From: Cytophagaceae bacterium
GTDB taxonomy: Bacteria; Bacteroidota; Bacteroidia; Flavobacteriales; Flavobacteriaceae
DNA: 64,000 bases
NCBI GenBank assembly: GCA_002710685.1
Contig: PALD01000066.1
Coordinates: 124,001 to 188,000 of the forward strand
Direction: 5' to 3'
The notes under the pieces are model-generated. The model had not been told where the DNA came from. It ran no database searches and saw only the letters and a list, made by a program, of their open reading frames with translations. The translations under genes were made by a program, and so were the position numbers. Each line of letters begins with the position of its first letter. The first letter of the stretch is position 1. Positions 1 to 9,054 of the stretch are shown here, in pieces.

Positions 1-619
1 CAGCACCAAACATGGTGAGCCAGTCCTTGATTCCCGTGGCTTTGTCGGCTAGGGGAGTGGGGCGGTCAAAACACAAGGCCATGTTGACTTCAAATCCGTG
101 TTTTTCCAATAGGCTTGTGTATTCTCCCACTGACGGAAAATACCATTGCTGAAATTTAGCTTGCGCCAAAAATCCTCGAGCTGTCAAGACTTCCCGCAAG
201 GCTGCAACTATGGATTGCACATTGCCCTTGGCACCCATTTCAAGCACCAATTTTCCATTTTGTTTCAGATGGTCTGCCATGCACCTTACGGCACCTTTAG
301 CATCCAGAACCCAGTGCAGTGCGGCATTGGAGAATATTTTATCAAAAGGTTTATCAAACTTAAAACTGCTCGCATCCATGACATGAAAATCAATCTGCGG
401 GTAGCGCTGTTTTGCATCTTCAATCATTTCCGCGGAAGCGTCAAGACCAACTACTTCTTGAGCTTTTACAGCAATTTGAGCCGTAAGTTGGGCAGAGCCA
501 CAGCCTACATCAAGAATACGTTCATCGGGTTGAGGGTCGAGTAAGTCAATGAGGCTTTCGCCAAAAGCATAAACAAAATTATACTTCTCGTTATACAGGC
601 GTGCATTCCAGTTTTCCAT
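1..619 (-). CDS. SAM-dependent methyltransferase, cut by the window edge
   Basis: The minus strand is open from position 619 to the left edge, so the C-terminus is missing (206 codons are present). The protein has a class I methyltransferase fold: motif I LDVGCGSAQLTAQ at about residues 28-40, an acidic residue after strand 2 (VGLDAS), then the VMDASSF and FSNAALHWV motifs. That pattern fits the trans-aconitate methyltransferase-like / Methyltransf_11 group, which transfers a methyl group from S-adenosylmethionine to a small molecule. The substrate cannot be told from the sequence. An alternative ATG lies two codons upstream (625) in the same frame; I chose 619 arbitrarily. It is read in the same direction as the leu operon, 92 bases beyond leuB. 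The family is clear, the substrate unknown. Confidence 0.85.
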   Translation of the reverse strand, partial: MENWNARLYNEKYNFVYAFGESLIDLLDPQPDERILDVGCGSAQLTAQIAVKAQEVVGLDASAEMIEDAKQRYPQIDFHVMDASSFKFDKPFDKIFSNAALHWVLDAKGAVRCMADHLKQNGKLVLEMGAKGNVQSIVAALREVLTARGFLAQAKFQQWYFPSVGEYTSLLEKHGFEVNMALCFDRPTPLADKATGIKDWLTMFGA

Positions 620-710
620 AAGCATGAATTAAAAAGCGGCCCGTGAAGGCCGCCAGATTTGAACACTAATTTTGTTGGAATCATTTGGGTTAAACCCAAA
701 AAAGGGGCCA

Positions 711-1826
711 TTAGATTATCGTGCTCTGACCCATATGCACGTTCCTAAAATTTACATTTGTATCTTCTGGATGTGTGATGTAATCTGCGATAAAATCACC
801 CACTTTTGAGGTGGGGAACGGATTGTCTGGATTGATATCTCCCGTGGTGATACCCAGTTCCAATGATTTTTCCACGGCGGCTTCAATGGTATCTGCCTCC
901 TTGTTTAAATCTAGGTGACGCAACATCATCGCAGCCGATAGGATGGACGCTAACGGGTTTGCAATGTCCTTGCCCGCACCTTGAGGGAAACTACCGTGAA
1001 TAGGCTCAAAAAGGCCAACTTTGCTACCTACAGAGGCAGAAGCCAGTAGACCGATTGAACCCCCGATGACACTCGCCTCATCAGAAATAATATCTCCGAA
1101 CAAGTTTTCAGTTAGGATTACATCAAACTGACTAGGATTTAATATCATCTGCATCGCTGCATTGTCCACAAAAAGAAAATCCAGTTGTACATCATCATAT
1201 TGTTTAGCAAGAGCAGTAACTGTTTTTCTCCACAAACGCGAAGTCTCAAGCACGTTTGCTTTATCAACTAGCGTTAGTTTCTTTCTGCGATTTTGCGCTT
1301 CTTTAAAGGCCAAATGGGCAATACGCTCAATTTCTTCAACAGAATAGGTACAACCATCGCTGGCCACCTGACCGTCCTCACTCAATTCTTTTGTGCCAAA
1401 GTAGATCCCACCGGTGAGTTCGCGGTAGATGGAAATATCAGTTCCTGTGATGATCTCACGTTTAAGTGGTGATTTGTCTATTAGTTTTTCATACGCTTTC
1501 ACGGGGCGCACATTACAAAAAAGTCCTAGGGACTTTCTTAAACGTAACAAACCTTGCTCAGGGCGTACCTTTGCAGAAGGATCATTGTCATATTTAGGGT
1601 CACCAATGGCGCCAAAGAGCACAGCGTCGCTTTCTTCGCAAATATCAATGGTTTCCTCAGGTAGTGGATTTCCTGTTTGGTCAATGGCAATAGCGCCTAC
1701 CAATGCTTTGTTGTATGTAAAGGTATGGTCATAAACGTCAGCAATCGCATCAAGTGCCTTTACTGCTTGAGCCGTGACTTCAGGACCTATTCCGTCTCCT
1801 GATAAAAGGGCGATGTTGAATTTCAT
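711..1826 (-). CDS. leuB: 3-isopropylmalate dehydrogenase
   Basis: This enzyme oxidises and decarboxylates 3-isopropylmalate to 2-oxoisocaproate with NAD, the third step of leucine synthesis in the cytosol. The 371 residues match the usual family length. Visible family motifs are the N-terminal LLSGDGIGPEV, the substrate arginines around RPEQGLLRLRKSLG, the TLVDKANVLETSRLWR block, and FGDIISDEAS with metal-binding aspartates. It is the last gene of leuA-leuC-leuD-leuB on the minus strand, separated from leuD by about 150 bases that hold a dispersed repeat. The start is an ATG at 1826. Confidence 0.97.
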   Translation of the reverse strand: MKFNIALLSGDGIGPEVTAQAVKALDAIADVYDHTFTYNKALVGAIAIDQTGNPLPEETIDICEESDAVLFGAIGDPKYDNDPSAKVRPEQGLLRLRKSLGLFCNVRPVKAYEKLIDKSPLKREIITGTDISIYRELTGGIYFGTKELSEDGQVASDGCTYSVEEIERIAHLAFKEAQNRRKKLTLVDKANVLETSRLWRKTVTALAKQYDDVQLDFLFVDNAAMQMILNPSQFDVILTENLFGDIISDEASVIGGSIGLLASASVGSKVGLFEPIHGSFPQGAGKDIANPLASILSAAMMLRHLDLNKEADTIEAAVEKSLELGITTGDINPDNPFPTSKVGDFIADYITHPEDTNVNFRNVHMGQSTII

Positions 1827-1905
1827 ATCATTATTTTTATTTCCGCAAAAGCGAAAATCTTATTTCTTGTTTAATGTCTATCATGTTTGAAACAATAGCT
1901 TAAAA

Positions 1906-1935
1906 ATGAGATGCTGAATCAAGTTAAGCATGACG
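1906..1935. repeat. 30-bp imperfect palindromic repeat (CGTCA family), copy 1
   Basis: On the minus strand this reads CGTCATGCTTAACTTG followed by ATTCAGCATCTCAT. The two halves are an imperfect inverted repeat around AACTTGATT. Four related copies occur at 33188-33217, 33241-33266, 35204-35233 and 35241-35270. It lies in the leuD-leuB spacer and would form a hairpin in the transcript. I recall similar elements in many flavobacterial intergenic regions; the function is not known to me. Confidence 0.7.
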
Positions 1936-1973
1936 AGAATTAATCTATTGTCTAACGTCTTTTAGCTCTTGTC

Positions 1974-2558
1974 TTAAAACGCTTTCTCCAGTTCAAAAGC
2001 TTCAATTTTCTCCTTGTTACTGATTAAGAAGTCGATGTCATCATAGCCATTGATCATGCACACCTTTTTGTACGGGTCGATATCAAAAGGAATCACGCCC
2101 ACGGGAGAATCCAGGGTTTGTTTTTCTAGGTTGATCGTGAGTTCGGTCTTTGGATTTGCCTTTATTGTGGCAAGCAATTCTTTTAAATATTCTGGAGTTA
2201 CCTGAAGAGGAAGAATACCGTTGTTCAAGGCATTTCCTTTAAAGATATCAGCAAAAAAGCTGCTGATAATCACTTTAAATCCATAACCCTCAAGCGCCCA
2301 AGCCGCATGCTCACGGCTACTACCGCAACCAAAGTTATCGCCAGCCACTAAGATGGGCCCTTTAAAGGTATCATCGTTTAAAACGAAATCGGTATTTTCA
2401 GAACCATCTTTGTTAAATCTCCAATCCCTGAACACATTATCCCCAAAACCTTGTTTGTTAGTCGCCTTTAAAAAACGCGCCGGGATGATCTGGTCAGTAT
2501 CTATATTTTCAATCGGCAATGGGATTGCCGTATCAGTAAGCTTCTTGAACTTCTCCAT
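1974..2558 (-). CDS. leuD: 3-isopropylmalate dehydratase small subunit
   Basis: With LeuC it forms isopropylmalate isomerase, which converts 2- to 3-isopropylmalate. The protein has about 194 residues, the usual length for LeuD. Motifs include [13 protein letters not shown] near the N-terminus and the substrate loop [13 protein letters not shown] at about residues 73-85, both typical of the aconitase swivel domain. The ATG at 2558 is preferred over a TTG one codon earlier. The start lies inside the last codons of leuC (26-base overlap in another frame), so translation of the two subunits is probably coupled. Confidence 0.96.
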   Translation of the reverse strand: MEKFKKLTDTAIPLPIENIDTDQIIPARFLKATNKQGFGDNVFRDWRFNKDGSENTDFVLNDDTFKGPILVAGDNFGCGSSREHAAWALEGYGFKVIISSFFADIFKGNALNNGILPLQVTPEYLKELLATIKANPKTELTINLEKQTLDSPVGVIPFDIDPYKKVCMINGYDDIDFLISNKEKIEAFELEKAF

Positions 2559-3942
2559 CAATACGTTGTTTTGTGATGTCTACAATTTCTCCTGCCACGG
2601 CGGTCGCGGCTGCCATTAACGGACTCGCAAGTATTGTTCTTGCGCCTTGTCCCTGTCTTCCTTCAAAGTTTCTGTTTGAGGTTGAGACACAATATTCTCC
2701 TTCTGGGATTTTGTCATCGTTCATCGCTAGACAAGCAGAGCAGCCAGGTTGGCGTAAGGCAAATCCCGCTTCCGCGAAAACTGTATCCAGGCCTTCTTCT
2801 TGTAATTGCTTAGCTACTTGTTGTGAACCAGGTACCAGCCATGCGTTTACATTGGGCGCTTTTTGTTTTCCTTTTACATAATCTGCAGCGATACGGAAAT
2901 CTTCAATCCTTGAATTGGTACAACTACCGATGAAAACATAATTAATTCGCTTACCGATAAGCTGCTCACCTTTGGCGAAAGCCATATATTTTAACGCCTT
3001 CTCCAGGTTGACATCATCTTTATCTGGGATGCGGCCGGTTACCTTGATGCCCATTCCCGGGTTGGTGCCATACGTCACCATGGGTTCAATATCTGCCGCG
3101 TCAAAGCTATATTCTTTGTCAAACTTTGCGTCAGCATCTGTAGGAAGTGTTTTCCAGTATGCAAGTTTGCGGTCCCACTCAGCACCTTCTGGGGCAAATT
3201 TGCGACCTTTTACATATTCAAAAGTGGTTTCATCTGGCGCGATCATACCGCCGCGAGCACCCATCTCGATACTCATGTTACAAACGGTCATACGACCTTC
3301 CATGCTCATTTCTTCAAAAACGCTACCCGCATATTCACAGAAATATCCTGTACCTGCATTGGTACCTATTTGAGAAATGATATAAAGGATTACATCCTTG
3401 GGGAGCACGCCTGGTTTTAGTTTACCGTTTACGTTAACCCGAAGGCTCTTGGGCTTGGTCAACAATAGGCATTGTGATGCAAAAACCTGCGCCACCTGAC
3501 TGGTACCGATACCAAAAGCTATCGTACCAAAAGCACCATGCGTAGAAGTGTGGCTATCTCCACAAACCATGGTCATGCCCGGTTGGGTGATGCCCAACTC
3601 TGGCGCCATGACATGGACGATACCATTGTATTCGTGGCCTAGGCCATATAGGGTAATTCCGTTTTTCTCGCAGTTTTCTGAGAGTTTCTTGAGTTGATTT
3701 CGCGAAAGCGTATCGCGCACGGGTAGGTGTTGGTCAACGGTAGGTGTATTGTGGTCTGCCGTGGCAACGATTTGGTCTGGTCTTGCAACGGGTATTCCGC
3801 GTTCTTCAAGCTCAGCAAAAGCCTGCGGACTGGTCACCTCGTGTATAAGGTGTTTATCGATATACAAGATTTGTGGACCGTTAGTCACCGTGTCAACCAC
3901 GTGTGCGTCCCAAACCTTGTCAAATAATGTTTTTCCTGACAT
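2533..3942 (-). CDS. leuC: 3-isopropylmalate dehydratase large subunit
   Basis: Large, iron-sulfur-binding subunit of isopropylmalate isomerase in leucine synthesis. At 469 residues it has normal length. Aconitase-family signatures are present: [14 protein letters not shown], the cluster cysteine in [14 protein letters not shown] (about residues 346-359), and the second cysteine pair in [12 protein letters not shown]. The start is an ATG at 3942, and the spacer to leuA is about 45 bases. The coding sequence contains three copies of the dispersed GC-GNRA-GC palindrome (near 2766, 2973 and 3702), so the element is tolerated inside an essential enzyme fold. Confidence 0.97.
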   Translation of the reverse strand: MSGKTLFDKVWDAHVVDTVTNGPQILYIDKHLIHEVTSPQAFAELEERGIPVARPDQIVATADHNTPTVDQHLPVRDTLSRNQLKKLSENCEKNGITLYGLGHEYNGIVHVMAPELGITQPGMTMVCGDSHTSTHGAFGTIAFGIGTSQVAQVFASQCLLLTKPKSLRVNVNGKLKPGVLPKDVILYIISQIGTNAGTGYFCEYAGSVFEEMSMEGRMTVCNMSIEMGARGGMIAPDETTFEYVKGRKFAPEGAEWDRKLAYWKTLPTDADAKFDKEYSFDAADIEPMVTYGTNPGMGIKVTGRIPDKDDVNLEKALKYMAFAKGEQLIGKRINYVFIGSCTNSRIEDFRIAADYVKGKQKAPNVNAWLVPGSQQVAKQLQEEGLDTVFAEAGFALRQPGCSACLAMNDDKIPEGEYCVSTSNRNFEGRQGQGARTILASPLMAAATAVAGEIVDITKQRIDGEVQEAY

Positions 3943-3957
3943 TTTTAATATTTTACT

Positions 3958-3976
3958 TTTTGGCTTTAAGCCAAAA
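3958..3976. repeat. Dispersed palindrome TTTTGGC-TTTAA-GCCAAAA
   Basis: A perfect 7-bp inverted repeat with a 5-base loop lies in the leuA-leuC spacer. It belongs to the window-wide family TTT(G/C)GC-N4/5-GC(C/G)AAA. In the leu transcript it would give a small hairpin ending in a U-run; whether it attenuates leuC is unknown. Confidence 0.75.
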
Positions 3977-3986
3977 TCAGATGGCG

Positions 3987-5159
3987 TTATGCTACAGCTC
4001 CCGCTTCAATTTTTGTGATTTTCATGATCTCGTGGATGTCTTCATCTACAATCTCTTTTTTCCTGTCTGCAAAGTTCAGGAATTCTTCATAAACCACATC
4101 AAGTTGTTTCTTGGTAAGTTCATAACCCACGTTTTTAGCGCGGTAGGCCAGGGCGGCACGGCCGCTACGTGCGGTAAGTACAATGGCACTTTCTGTCACG
4201 CCCACTTCGGCAGGGTCGATGATTTCGTAAGTTTCACGGTTCTTGATCACGCCATCCTGGTGAATACCAGAGCTGTGCGCAAAAGCGTTACTTCCTACGA
4301 TAGCTTTATTAGGTTGAACGGGCATGCCCATCTTATCGCTCACCATTTTACTGGTATCAAAAAGCAGTTTTGAGTTGATGTTTGTGTCCAGGTTTAAATG
4401 GGGATGTTGACGTAAAATCATCACGACTTCTTCAAGAGAAGTATTCCCTGCACGTTCACCTATACCGTTTATGGTACATTCTATCTGGCGGGCGCCGTTG
4501 ATTACCCCTGCAATCGAGTTTGCTGTTGCTAATCCAAGGTCGTTGTGACAGTGGCAAGAAAGAATGGCCTTGTCGATACCTTTTACATTCTCTTTAAGGT
4601 ATTTCATTTTTGCACCATATTCTTCTGGAAGGCAGTATCCCGTGGTATCTGGGATATTGAGGACGGTTGCACCGGCCTTGATTACCGCTTCACAGACACG
4701 GGCAAGGTATTCATTGTCAGTACGGCCTGCATCTTCTGCATAAAACTCAACATCTTCCACAAAAGTCTTGGCGTAGGCCACAGCTTGAACAGCACGCTCA
4801 AGGATATCCTCGCGGGTAGATTTGAATTTGAACTTTATATGGGAATCACTGGTGCCTATACCGGTATGAATCCTTGGTCTTATTGCATATTTAAGTGCTT
4901 CTGCAGCTACTTCAATGTCTTTTTTTACCGAACGGGTCAAACCACAAACGGTAGCGTTCTTCACGATTTTTGAGATTTCTTCAACCGATTTAAAATCGCC
5001 AGGGCTCGAAATGGGGAAACCAGCTTCAATAACATCAACACCCAGGTCATCCAGTCGGCGGGCTATAACTAACTTTTGTTCAGTATCTAGCTTGCAGCCT
5101 GGAACCTGCTCTCCATCCCGTAGTGTTGTGTCAAAAATCTGGACCTTGTTATCGCTCAT
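3987..5159 (-). CDS. leuA: 2-isopropylmalate synthase, short form
   Basis: It condenses acetyl-CoA with 2-oxoisovalerate, the committed step of leucine synthesis. The catalytic TIM barrel is intact: the [10 protein letters not shown] motif with its metal aspartate, the SCHCHNDLG metal histidines, and the IHQDGVIKN region. The ATG at 5159 (MSDNKVQ) is chosen over a TTG six codons upstream. The protein is only 390 residues and stops after the linker region. The C-terminal LeuA dimer (regulatory) domain of the about 520-residue enzymes, which binds leucine, is absent. It is the first gene of leuACDB. Homocitrate synthase-like enzymes are related, but the gene context supports LeuA. Confidence 0.93.
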   Translation of the reverse strand: MSDNKVQIFDTTLRDGEQVPGCKLDTEQKLVIARRLDDLGVDVIEAGFPISSPGDFKSVEEISKIVKNATVCGLTRSVKKDIEVAAEALKYAIRPRIHTGIGTSDSHIKFKFKSTREDILERAVQAVAYAKTFVEDVEFYAEDAGRTDNEYLARVCEAVIKAGATVLNIPDTTGYCLPEEYGAKMKYLKENVKGIDKAILSCHCHNDLGLATANSIAGVINGARQIECTINGIGERAGNTSLEEVVMILRQHPHLNLDTNINSKLLFDTSKMVSDKMGMPVQPNKAIVGSNAFAHSSGIHQDGVIKNRETYEIIDPAEVGVTESAIVLTARSGRAALAYRAKNVGYELTKKQLDVVYEEFLNFADRKKEIVDEDIHEIMKITKIEAGAVA

Positions 5160-5287
5160 AAATAGTTTTTTTCTCAATTTAAATTCGAATATATAAATAG
5201 ATTGTACATTTGATTAAATAAACCTTAAAACCGCTACGAAGCCAACTGTAATTTAGGCTTTGTTACAGCATTGATATATAATGATTT

Positions 5288-6850
5288 ATGCGTAAAATCA
5301 TTACAACGGCAAACGACCCTAAAGATTCTCTATTTACATTGGTCAAAAGTCTCTCAAAATCTGAGAAGAGACAATTTAAATTATATGTTGGCAGGCTGGA
5401 TAACAATGCAGATAGCAAGTATCTACAATTGTTCAACCTTCTGGATAAGATGCCCCAGTACAACGAGGGGGAAATCATCACAAAAAATATAGTAAAAAAG
5501 CAGCAGTTAAGCAACCTCAAGGCCCATCTTTATAAACAGATACTCATAAGCCTGCGGTTGAGCCCCGCACATCAAAACATACGTGTACAAATACGGGAAC
5601 AGCTTGATTTTGCCACGGTTCTGTATCAAAAGGGGCTGTATCAACAAAGTCTGCGATTGCTAGAAAAGGCCAAGCACATGGCCATTACCAACGATGAAAA
5701 GAACGTGGCCTATGAAATCGTGGAGTTTGAAAAGGTCATTGAGACCCAGTACATCACCCGAAGCATGGATACCCGGGCAGAGGTGCTTTCGCTTGAAGCG
5801 GAAAAACTAAGCAAACAGAACATGCAGGTGAGCAAGTTGAGCAACCTCTCCCTGCGGTTATATGGTTTAATGCTCAAGATGGGATATGTGAGAAGTGACG
5901 AAGAACGGCAGTTTGTGACAACGTATTTTAAAGAACACATGCCAGTGCATGATGTGAATGACATGAGTTTTGGCGAAAAGTTATGGTTGTACAAAGCGCA
6001 TTTGTGGTATAGTTTTCTTGTTCAGGATTTTTTGTCCTGTTACCGGTATGCAAGCCGGTATGTGGAGCTTTTTGAAGAAGACCCCAAGATGATCGTGAAC
6101 AATCCCGTCTTTTACCTCAAGGGCAACCATTACCTCATGGAATCCCTTTTTTACCTGAAGCACCATACCCAGTTTGAAAACGTGCTCCATAAAATGGAAG
6201 AACGCATCAATGAGGCCAGTTTTCCCACGGGTGACAACCTGGAGATCCTTGAATTTCTGTACCTGTATTCCAACAAGCTCAACCTCAAGTTCATGATGGG
6301 GGATTTTACCATTAATGATGGACTGGTTGAAAAGATCATCAAGGAGCTCAATAAGTTGGGCAAGCGGCTCGATGAGCACCATGTCATGGTGTTTTACTAT
6401 AAGATTGCCAGTTTGTATTTTGGTGCAGGTGAGCATAAAAAATGTATCACGTATCTGGAAAAAATCATCGAGAACAAATCGCTGCGTATGCGTGAGGATT
6501 TAATGTGCTTTGCGCGAATTTTAAACCTTGTTGCCCACTATGAGGCCGGTATGGACTATCATCTTGAATCCTTGCTGAGGAGCACGTACAAATTTTTAAT
6601 CAAGATGAATGACCTTCATGAGGTACAAAAGGAGATGATAAAATTCTTGCGGAACCTGGGTGATATCTTCCCGGGTGAACTCAAGGTAAGATTTAAGGAA
6701 CTGCGTGAAAGGCTTGAGGTTTTTGAAGATGACCCGTATGAAAAAAGGGCATTTTTATATCTTGACATCCTATCATGGCTCGATAGCCGAATACAAAACC
6801 GTCCCGTTGCCGAAATAATCAGGGAAAAGGCAACGGTACTCAACAGATAA
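5288..6850 (+). CDS. Alpha-helical repeat protein of unknown function
   Basis: The 520-residue protein has no signal peptide or membrane span. It is almost entirely predictable as amphipathic helices with paired-helix spacing, such as QSLRLLEKAKHMA and KKCITYLEKIIENKS, resembling a divergent tetratricopeptide array. It starts with charged residues and a KSEKRQFKLY segment. I recognise it only as a conserved Bacteroidota protein. It is divergent from leuA and stops two bases before the ATG of the DMT transporter, so the two are probably co-transcribed. A scaffold or protein-interaction role is an inference from the fold alone. Confidence 0.8.
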   Translation: MRKIITTANDPKDSLFTLVKSLSKSEKRQFKLYVGRLDNNADSKYLQLFNLLDKMPQYNEGEIITKNIVKKQQLSNLKAHLYKQILISLRLSPAHQNIRVQIREQLDFATVLYQKGLYQQSLRLLEKAKHMAITNDEKNVAYEIVEFEKVIETQYITRSMDTRAEVLSLEAEKLSKQNMQVSKLSNLSLRLYGLMLKMGYVRSDEERQFVTTYFKEHMPVHDVNDMSFGEKLWLYKAHLWYSFLVQDFLSCYRYASRYVELFEEDPKMIVNNPVFYLKGNHYLMESLFYLKHHTQFENVLHKMEERINEASFPTGDNLEILEFLYLYSNKLNLKFMMGDFTINDGLVEKIIKELNKLGKRLDEHHVMVFYYKIASLYFGAGEHKKCITYLEKIIENKSLRMREDLMCFARILNLVAHYEAGMDYHLESLLRSTYKFLIKMNDLHEVQKEMIKFLRNLGDIFPGELKVRFKELRERLEVFEDDPYEKRAFLYLDILSWLDSRIQNRPVAEIIREKATVLNR

Positions 6851-6851
6851 C

Positions 6852-7730
6852 ATGGCACAATCTAATTTTTTAAAAAACCTCGCCCAGTTGAACCTGGGCG
6901 TTTTACTGGTAAGTACATCAGGTGTACTGGGCAGGTCTGTTGCATTGTGGCCACCCATTACCATAGGCATCCGGGCATTGTTTGCGGTCGTGGTATTACT
7001 TATCTTCTTGAAATGGAAGAAAATCAACCTCACCATTGCAAAGAAGGATAGGGGCATGATCTTTCTGGGAGGGCTCCTCATGGGTATTCACTGGGTCTTC
7101 TACTTCATGGCATTGCAACTTAGCAATGTGGCGATAGGGATGCTCACCATCTATACATATCCCGCCATGAGTAGTTTACTGGAGCCACTCATTCTTAAGA
7201 CTAAGTTTCAAAAAACACACTTATTGCTGGGCGTCCTCATCTTGATAGGCCTATATTTTTTGGTGCCAGAGTTTAGCCTGGAGCATGAATATACACGAGG
7301 AATATTATGTGGATTGATTTCTGCTTTTGCATATGCCATACGCAACATCTTGATGAAAAAGCAGGTAGAAAATTACCATGGAAGCCTGTTGATGTGGTAT
7401 CAAATGCTTGTCATAGGGGTTGTACTGCTACCGGTAAGCGTAACGGTTTCTTATGATGGCCTTGTTGAAGCTTTGCCCTTGATACTCATACTTGCCGTTT
7501 TTACCACCGCTATAGGTCACACGGTTTTCTTGATGAGTTTCAGACATTTTAATATTACGACCGCTGCATTAATGAGCAGCGTGCAGCCCATTTATGGTAT
7601 TTTGCTGGGATACTTAATCTTGGGCGAGAGCCCCCGTTGGATGACTATTTTTGGCGGAAGCCTTATCTTGAGTGCTGTTGTATTTGAAGCGTTAAGAAGC
7701 GCAAGGAAGGTAAGAAAACAAAGAACTTGA
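6852..7730 (+). CDS. EamA-family (DMT superfamily) exporter
   Basis: This 292-residue inner-membrane protein has about ten hydrophobic segments in two tandem EamA repeats (roughly residues 10-138 and 155-285). Typical motifs are GIHWVFYFMAL in the first repeat, the LLEPLILK turn, and SSVQPIYGILLGYLILGE in the second. Members export metabolites or amino acids with a proton or solute gradient; the substrate here is unknown. The start follows the upstream stop by a single base, which indicates translational coupling with the helical-repeat gene. Confidence 0.9.
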   Translation: MAQSNFLKNLAQLNLGVLLVSTSGVLGRSVALWPPITIGIRALFAVVVLLIFLKWKKINLTIAKKDRGMIFLGGLLMGIHWVFYFMALQLSNVAIGMLTIYTYPAMSSLLEPLILKTKFQKTHLLLGVLILIGLYFLVPEFSLEHEYTRGILCGLISAFAYAIRNILMKKQVENYHGSLLMWYQMLVIGVVLLPVSVTVSYDGLVEALPLILILAVFTTAIGHTVFLMSFRHFNITTAALMSSVQPIYGILLGYLILGESPRWMTIFGGSLILSAVVFEALRSARKVRKQRT

Positions 7731-7821
7731 CCATTTAATTTAGCGTTAAGGTCTCATAAGTTCAGGTCAATATTTAGAGTTTGGAACAAAGATTGTCTTC
7801 ACACACATAAAACCTGAAATT

Positions 7822-8202
7822 ATGAAGATGACAAATTTAAAAATAATGATATGCATTGTTTTTTTTTCGCTCATAGGTCTAAGCGCCGCAAATGCACAGG
7901 GCAAGGCTCATGGAAAACATAAACATGTAAAAGAGTATAGAAAGACACGTCATAAGGCTAATAAAGCCTACAATAAGCGAGTTGCACACTATAACCGGGA
8001 AAATGAAAAATATTACAAACAGTTAAGGAAGGCCCAACTAAAACACCTGGAGCATTGCCAAGCCTGTAATCACGCATTTTATCATAATACTAATTATTAC
8101 TATGATGACAATGTTTATTATTCCAGAAAGACCTATAGCCCCTTGCAAATAGGAGCAGAGGTGCTCTTCAATAATGGAAGCATACGATTTAACCTTCAGT
8201 AA
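7822..8202 (+). CDS. Small secreted His/Lys/Tyr-rich protein
   Basis: The 126-residue protein starts with a clear signal peptide (hydrophobic residues 9-22, then SAANAQG). The mature part is very basic and rich in His, Lys and Tyr, with clusters such as HGKHKHVKEYRK and a CQAC pair followed by tyrosines. No known domain is recognised. A metal-binding or nucleic-acid-sticking periplasmic role could be imagined, but only from composition. A strong hairpin terminator follows 22 bases after the stop. Confidence 0.75.
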   Translation: MKMTNLKIMICIVFFSLIGLSAANAQGKAHGKHKHVKEYRKTRHKANKAYNKRVAHYNRENEKYYKQLRKAQLKHLEHCQACNHAFYHNTNYYYDDNVYYSRKTYSPLQIGAEVLFNNGSIRFNLQ

Positions 8203-8223
8203 TAGAGGATGTTATATAAAATG

Positions 8224-8260
8224 GGGCTGTAAAAAACTTAATTTGCAGCCCTTTATTTTT
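8224..8260. terminator. Bidirectional rho-independent terminator
   Basis: The stem GGGCTGTAAA (8224-8233) pairs with TTTGCAGCCC (8242-8251) with one G-T pair and a short AT loop. It is followed by TTTATTTTTT on the plus strand. It lies between two convergent genes and probably ends both. Confidence 0.85.
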
Positions 8261-8266
8261 TATGTT

Positions 8267-8962
8267 TTAACCCATGCACGCTTTCCAGATTGTATCGCCC
8301 TCTGGTGGGGGCGCGACAACGGTTACCAGTTCTTTGCGCACGGGATGCACAAAACTTAGTTTGCGTGCGTGTAAATGAATACTGCCATCAGGATTGCTCC
8401 GGTCAGCGCCATATTTTAAATCCCCCTTGATGGGGCAGTCAATGGCGGCAAGTTGACTGCGTATCTGGTGATGGCGGCCGGTATGTAAATCAATTTCCAG
8501 CAGGTAATAATTATTGAGTTCCTTGATAACCTCATAGGTCAAGGATGCCTTTTTACTACCGGGTACCTCATTGATATGCGCGTAAGATTTGTTTTGTTTT
8601 GGGTTACGTTTCAGGTAATGGGTAAGTGTTTCGTTTCGCTTTCGCGGAAGCGATTTTACCACGGCCCAGTAGGTCTTCTGGGTTTCCTTGTTTGCAAAAA
8701 GTTTGTTCATACGGCCCAGCGCTTTACTTGTTTTGGCGAAAGCCACAATACCACTCGTGGGCCTATCGAGCCTATGGATCACACCTAGATAGACCGCGCC
8801 GGGTTTGTCATACTTCTCCGCGATATAATCCTTGACAACTTCACTTAAGGGTTTATCTCCCGTTTTGTCACCCTGCACGATATCTCCAGGCCTCTTGTTC
8901 ACGATGATCAAGTGGTTGTCTTCAAAAAGGATACGTAGGTTTTCTTTCGTGCTATGTGTCAT
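8267..8962 (-). CDS. RluA-family pseudouridine synthase
   Basis: It isomerises specific uridines in rRNA or tRNA to pseudouridine. The signature HRLDRPTSG at residues 63-71 contains the catalytic aspartate (D66). The later motifs KTYWAVV and TGRHHQIRSQLAAI, with the conserved Arg-His region, also fit RluA. At 231 residues it lacks the N-terminal S4 domain of RluC/RluD, so it belongs to the short group, and the target base cannot be assigned. It starts with an ATG at 8962, divergent from the Asp-box protein. Two dispersed palindromes sit within the gene (8646 and 8736). Confidence 0.93.
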   Translation of the reverse strand: MTHSTKENLRILFEDNHLIIVNKRPGDIVQGDKTGDKPLSEVVKDYIAEKYDKPGAVYLGVIHRLDRPTSGIVAFAKTSKALGRMNKLFANKETQKTYWAVVKSLPRKRNETLTHYLKRNPKQNKSYAHINEVPGSKKASLTYEVIKELNNYYLLEIDLHTGRHHQIRSQLAAIDCPIKGDLKYGADRSNPDGSIHLHARKLSFVHPVRKELVTVVAPPPEGDTIWKACMG

Positions 8963-8987
8963 TCTACATTCATTAGGGATGTCAAAA

Positions 8988-9005
8988 ATAGGGCAATTGC
9001 CCTAT
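8988..9005. promoter_or_regulatory. Perfect 18-bp palindrome in a divergent promoter region
   Basis: ATAGGGCAATTGCCCTAT reads the same on both strands. It sits 26 bases upstream of the pseudouridine synthase start and 50 bases upstream of the secreted Asp-box gene, where a dimeric regulator could control one or both genes. There is no T-run, so it is unlikely to be a terminator. Confidence 0.5.
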
Positions 9006-9054
9006 AAAATACCTTAAATATGATGGGCAACTTTACGTCATCAAAATTTTAGTT

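Noticed and set aside
505..711. 68-codon minus-strand frame after leuB
   Set aside because: It overlaps the methyltransferase start in another frame and has no family resemblance; its end touches leuB only by chance.
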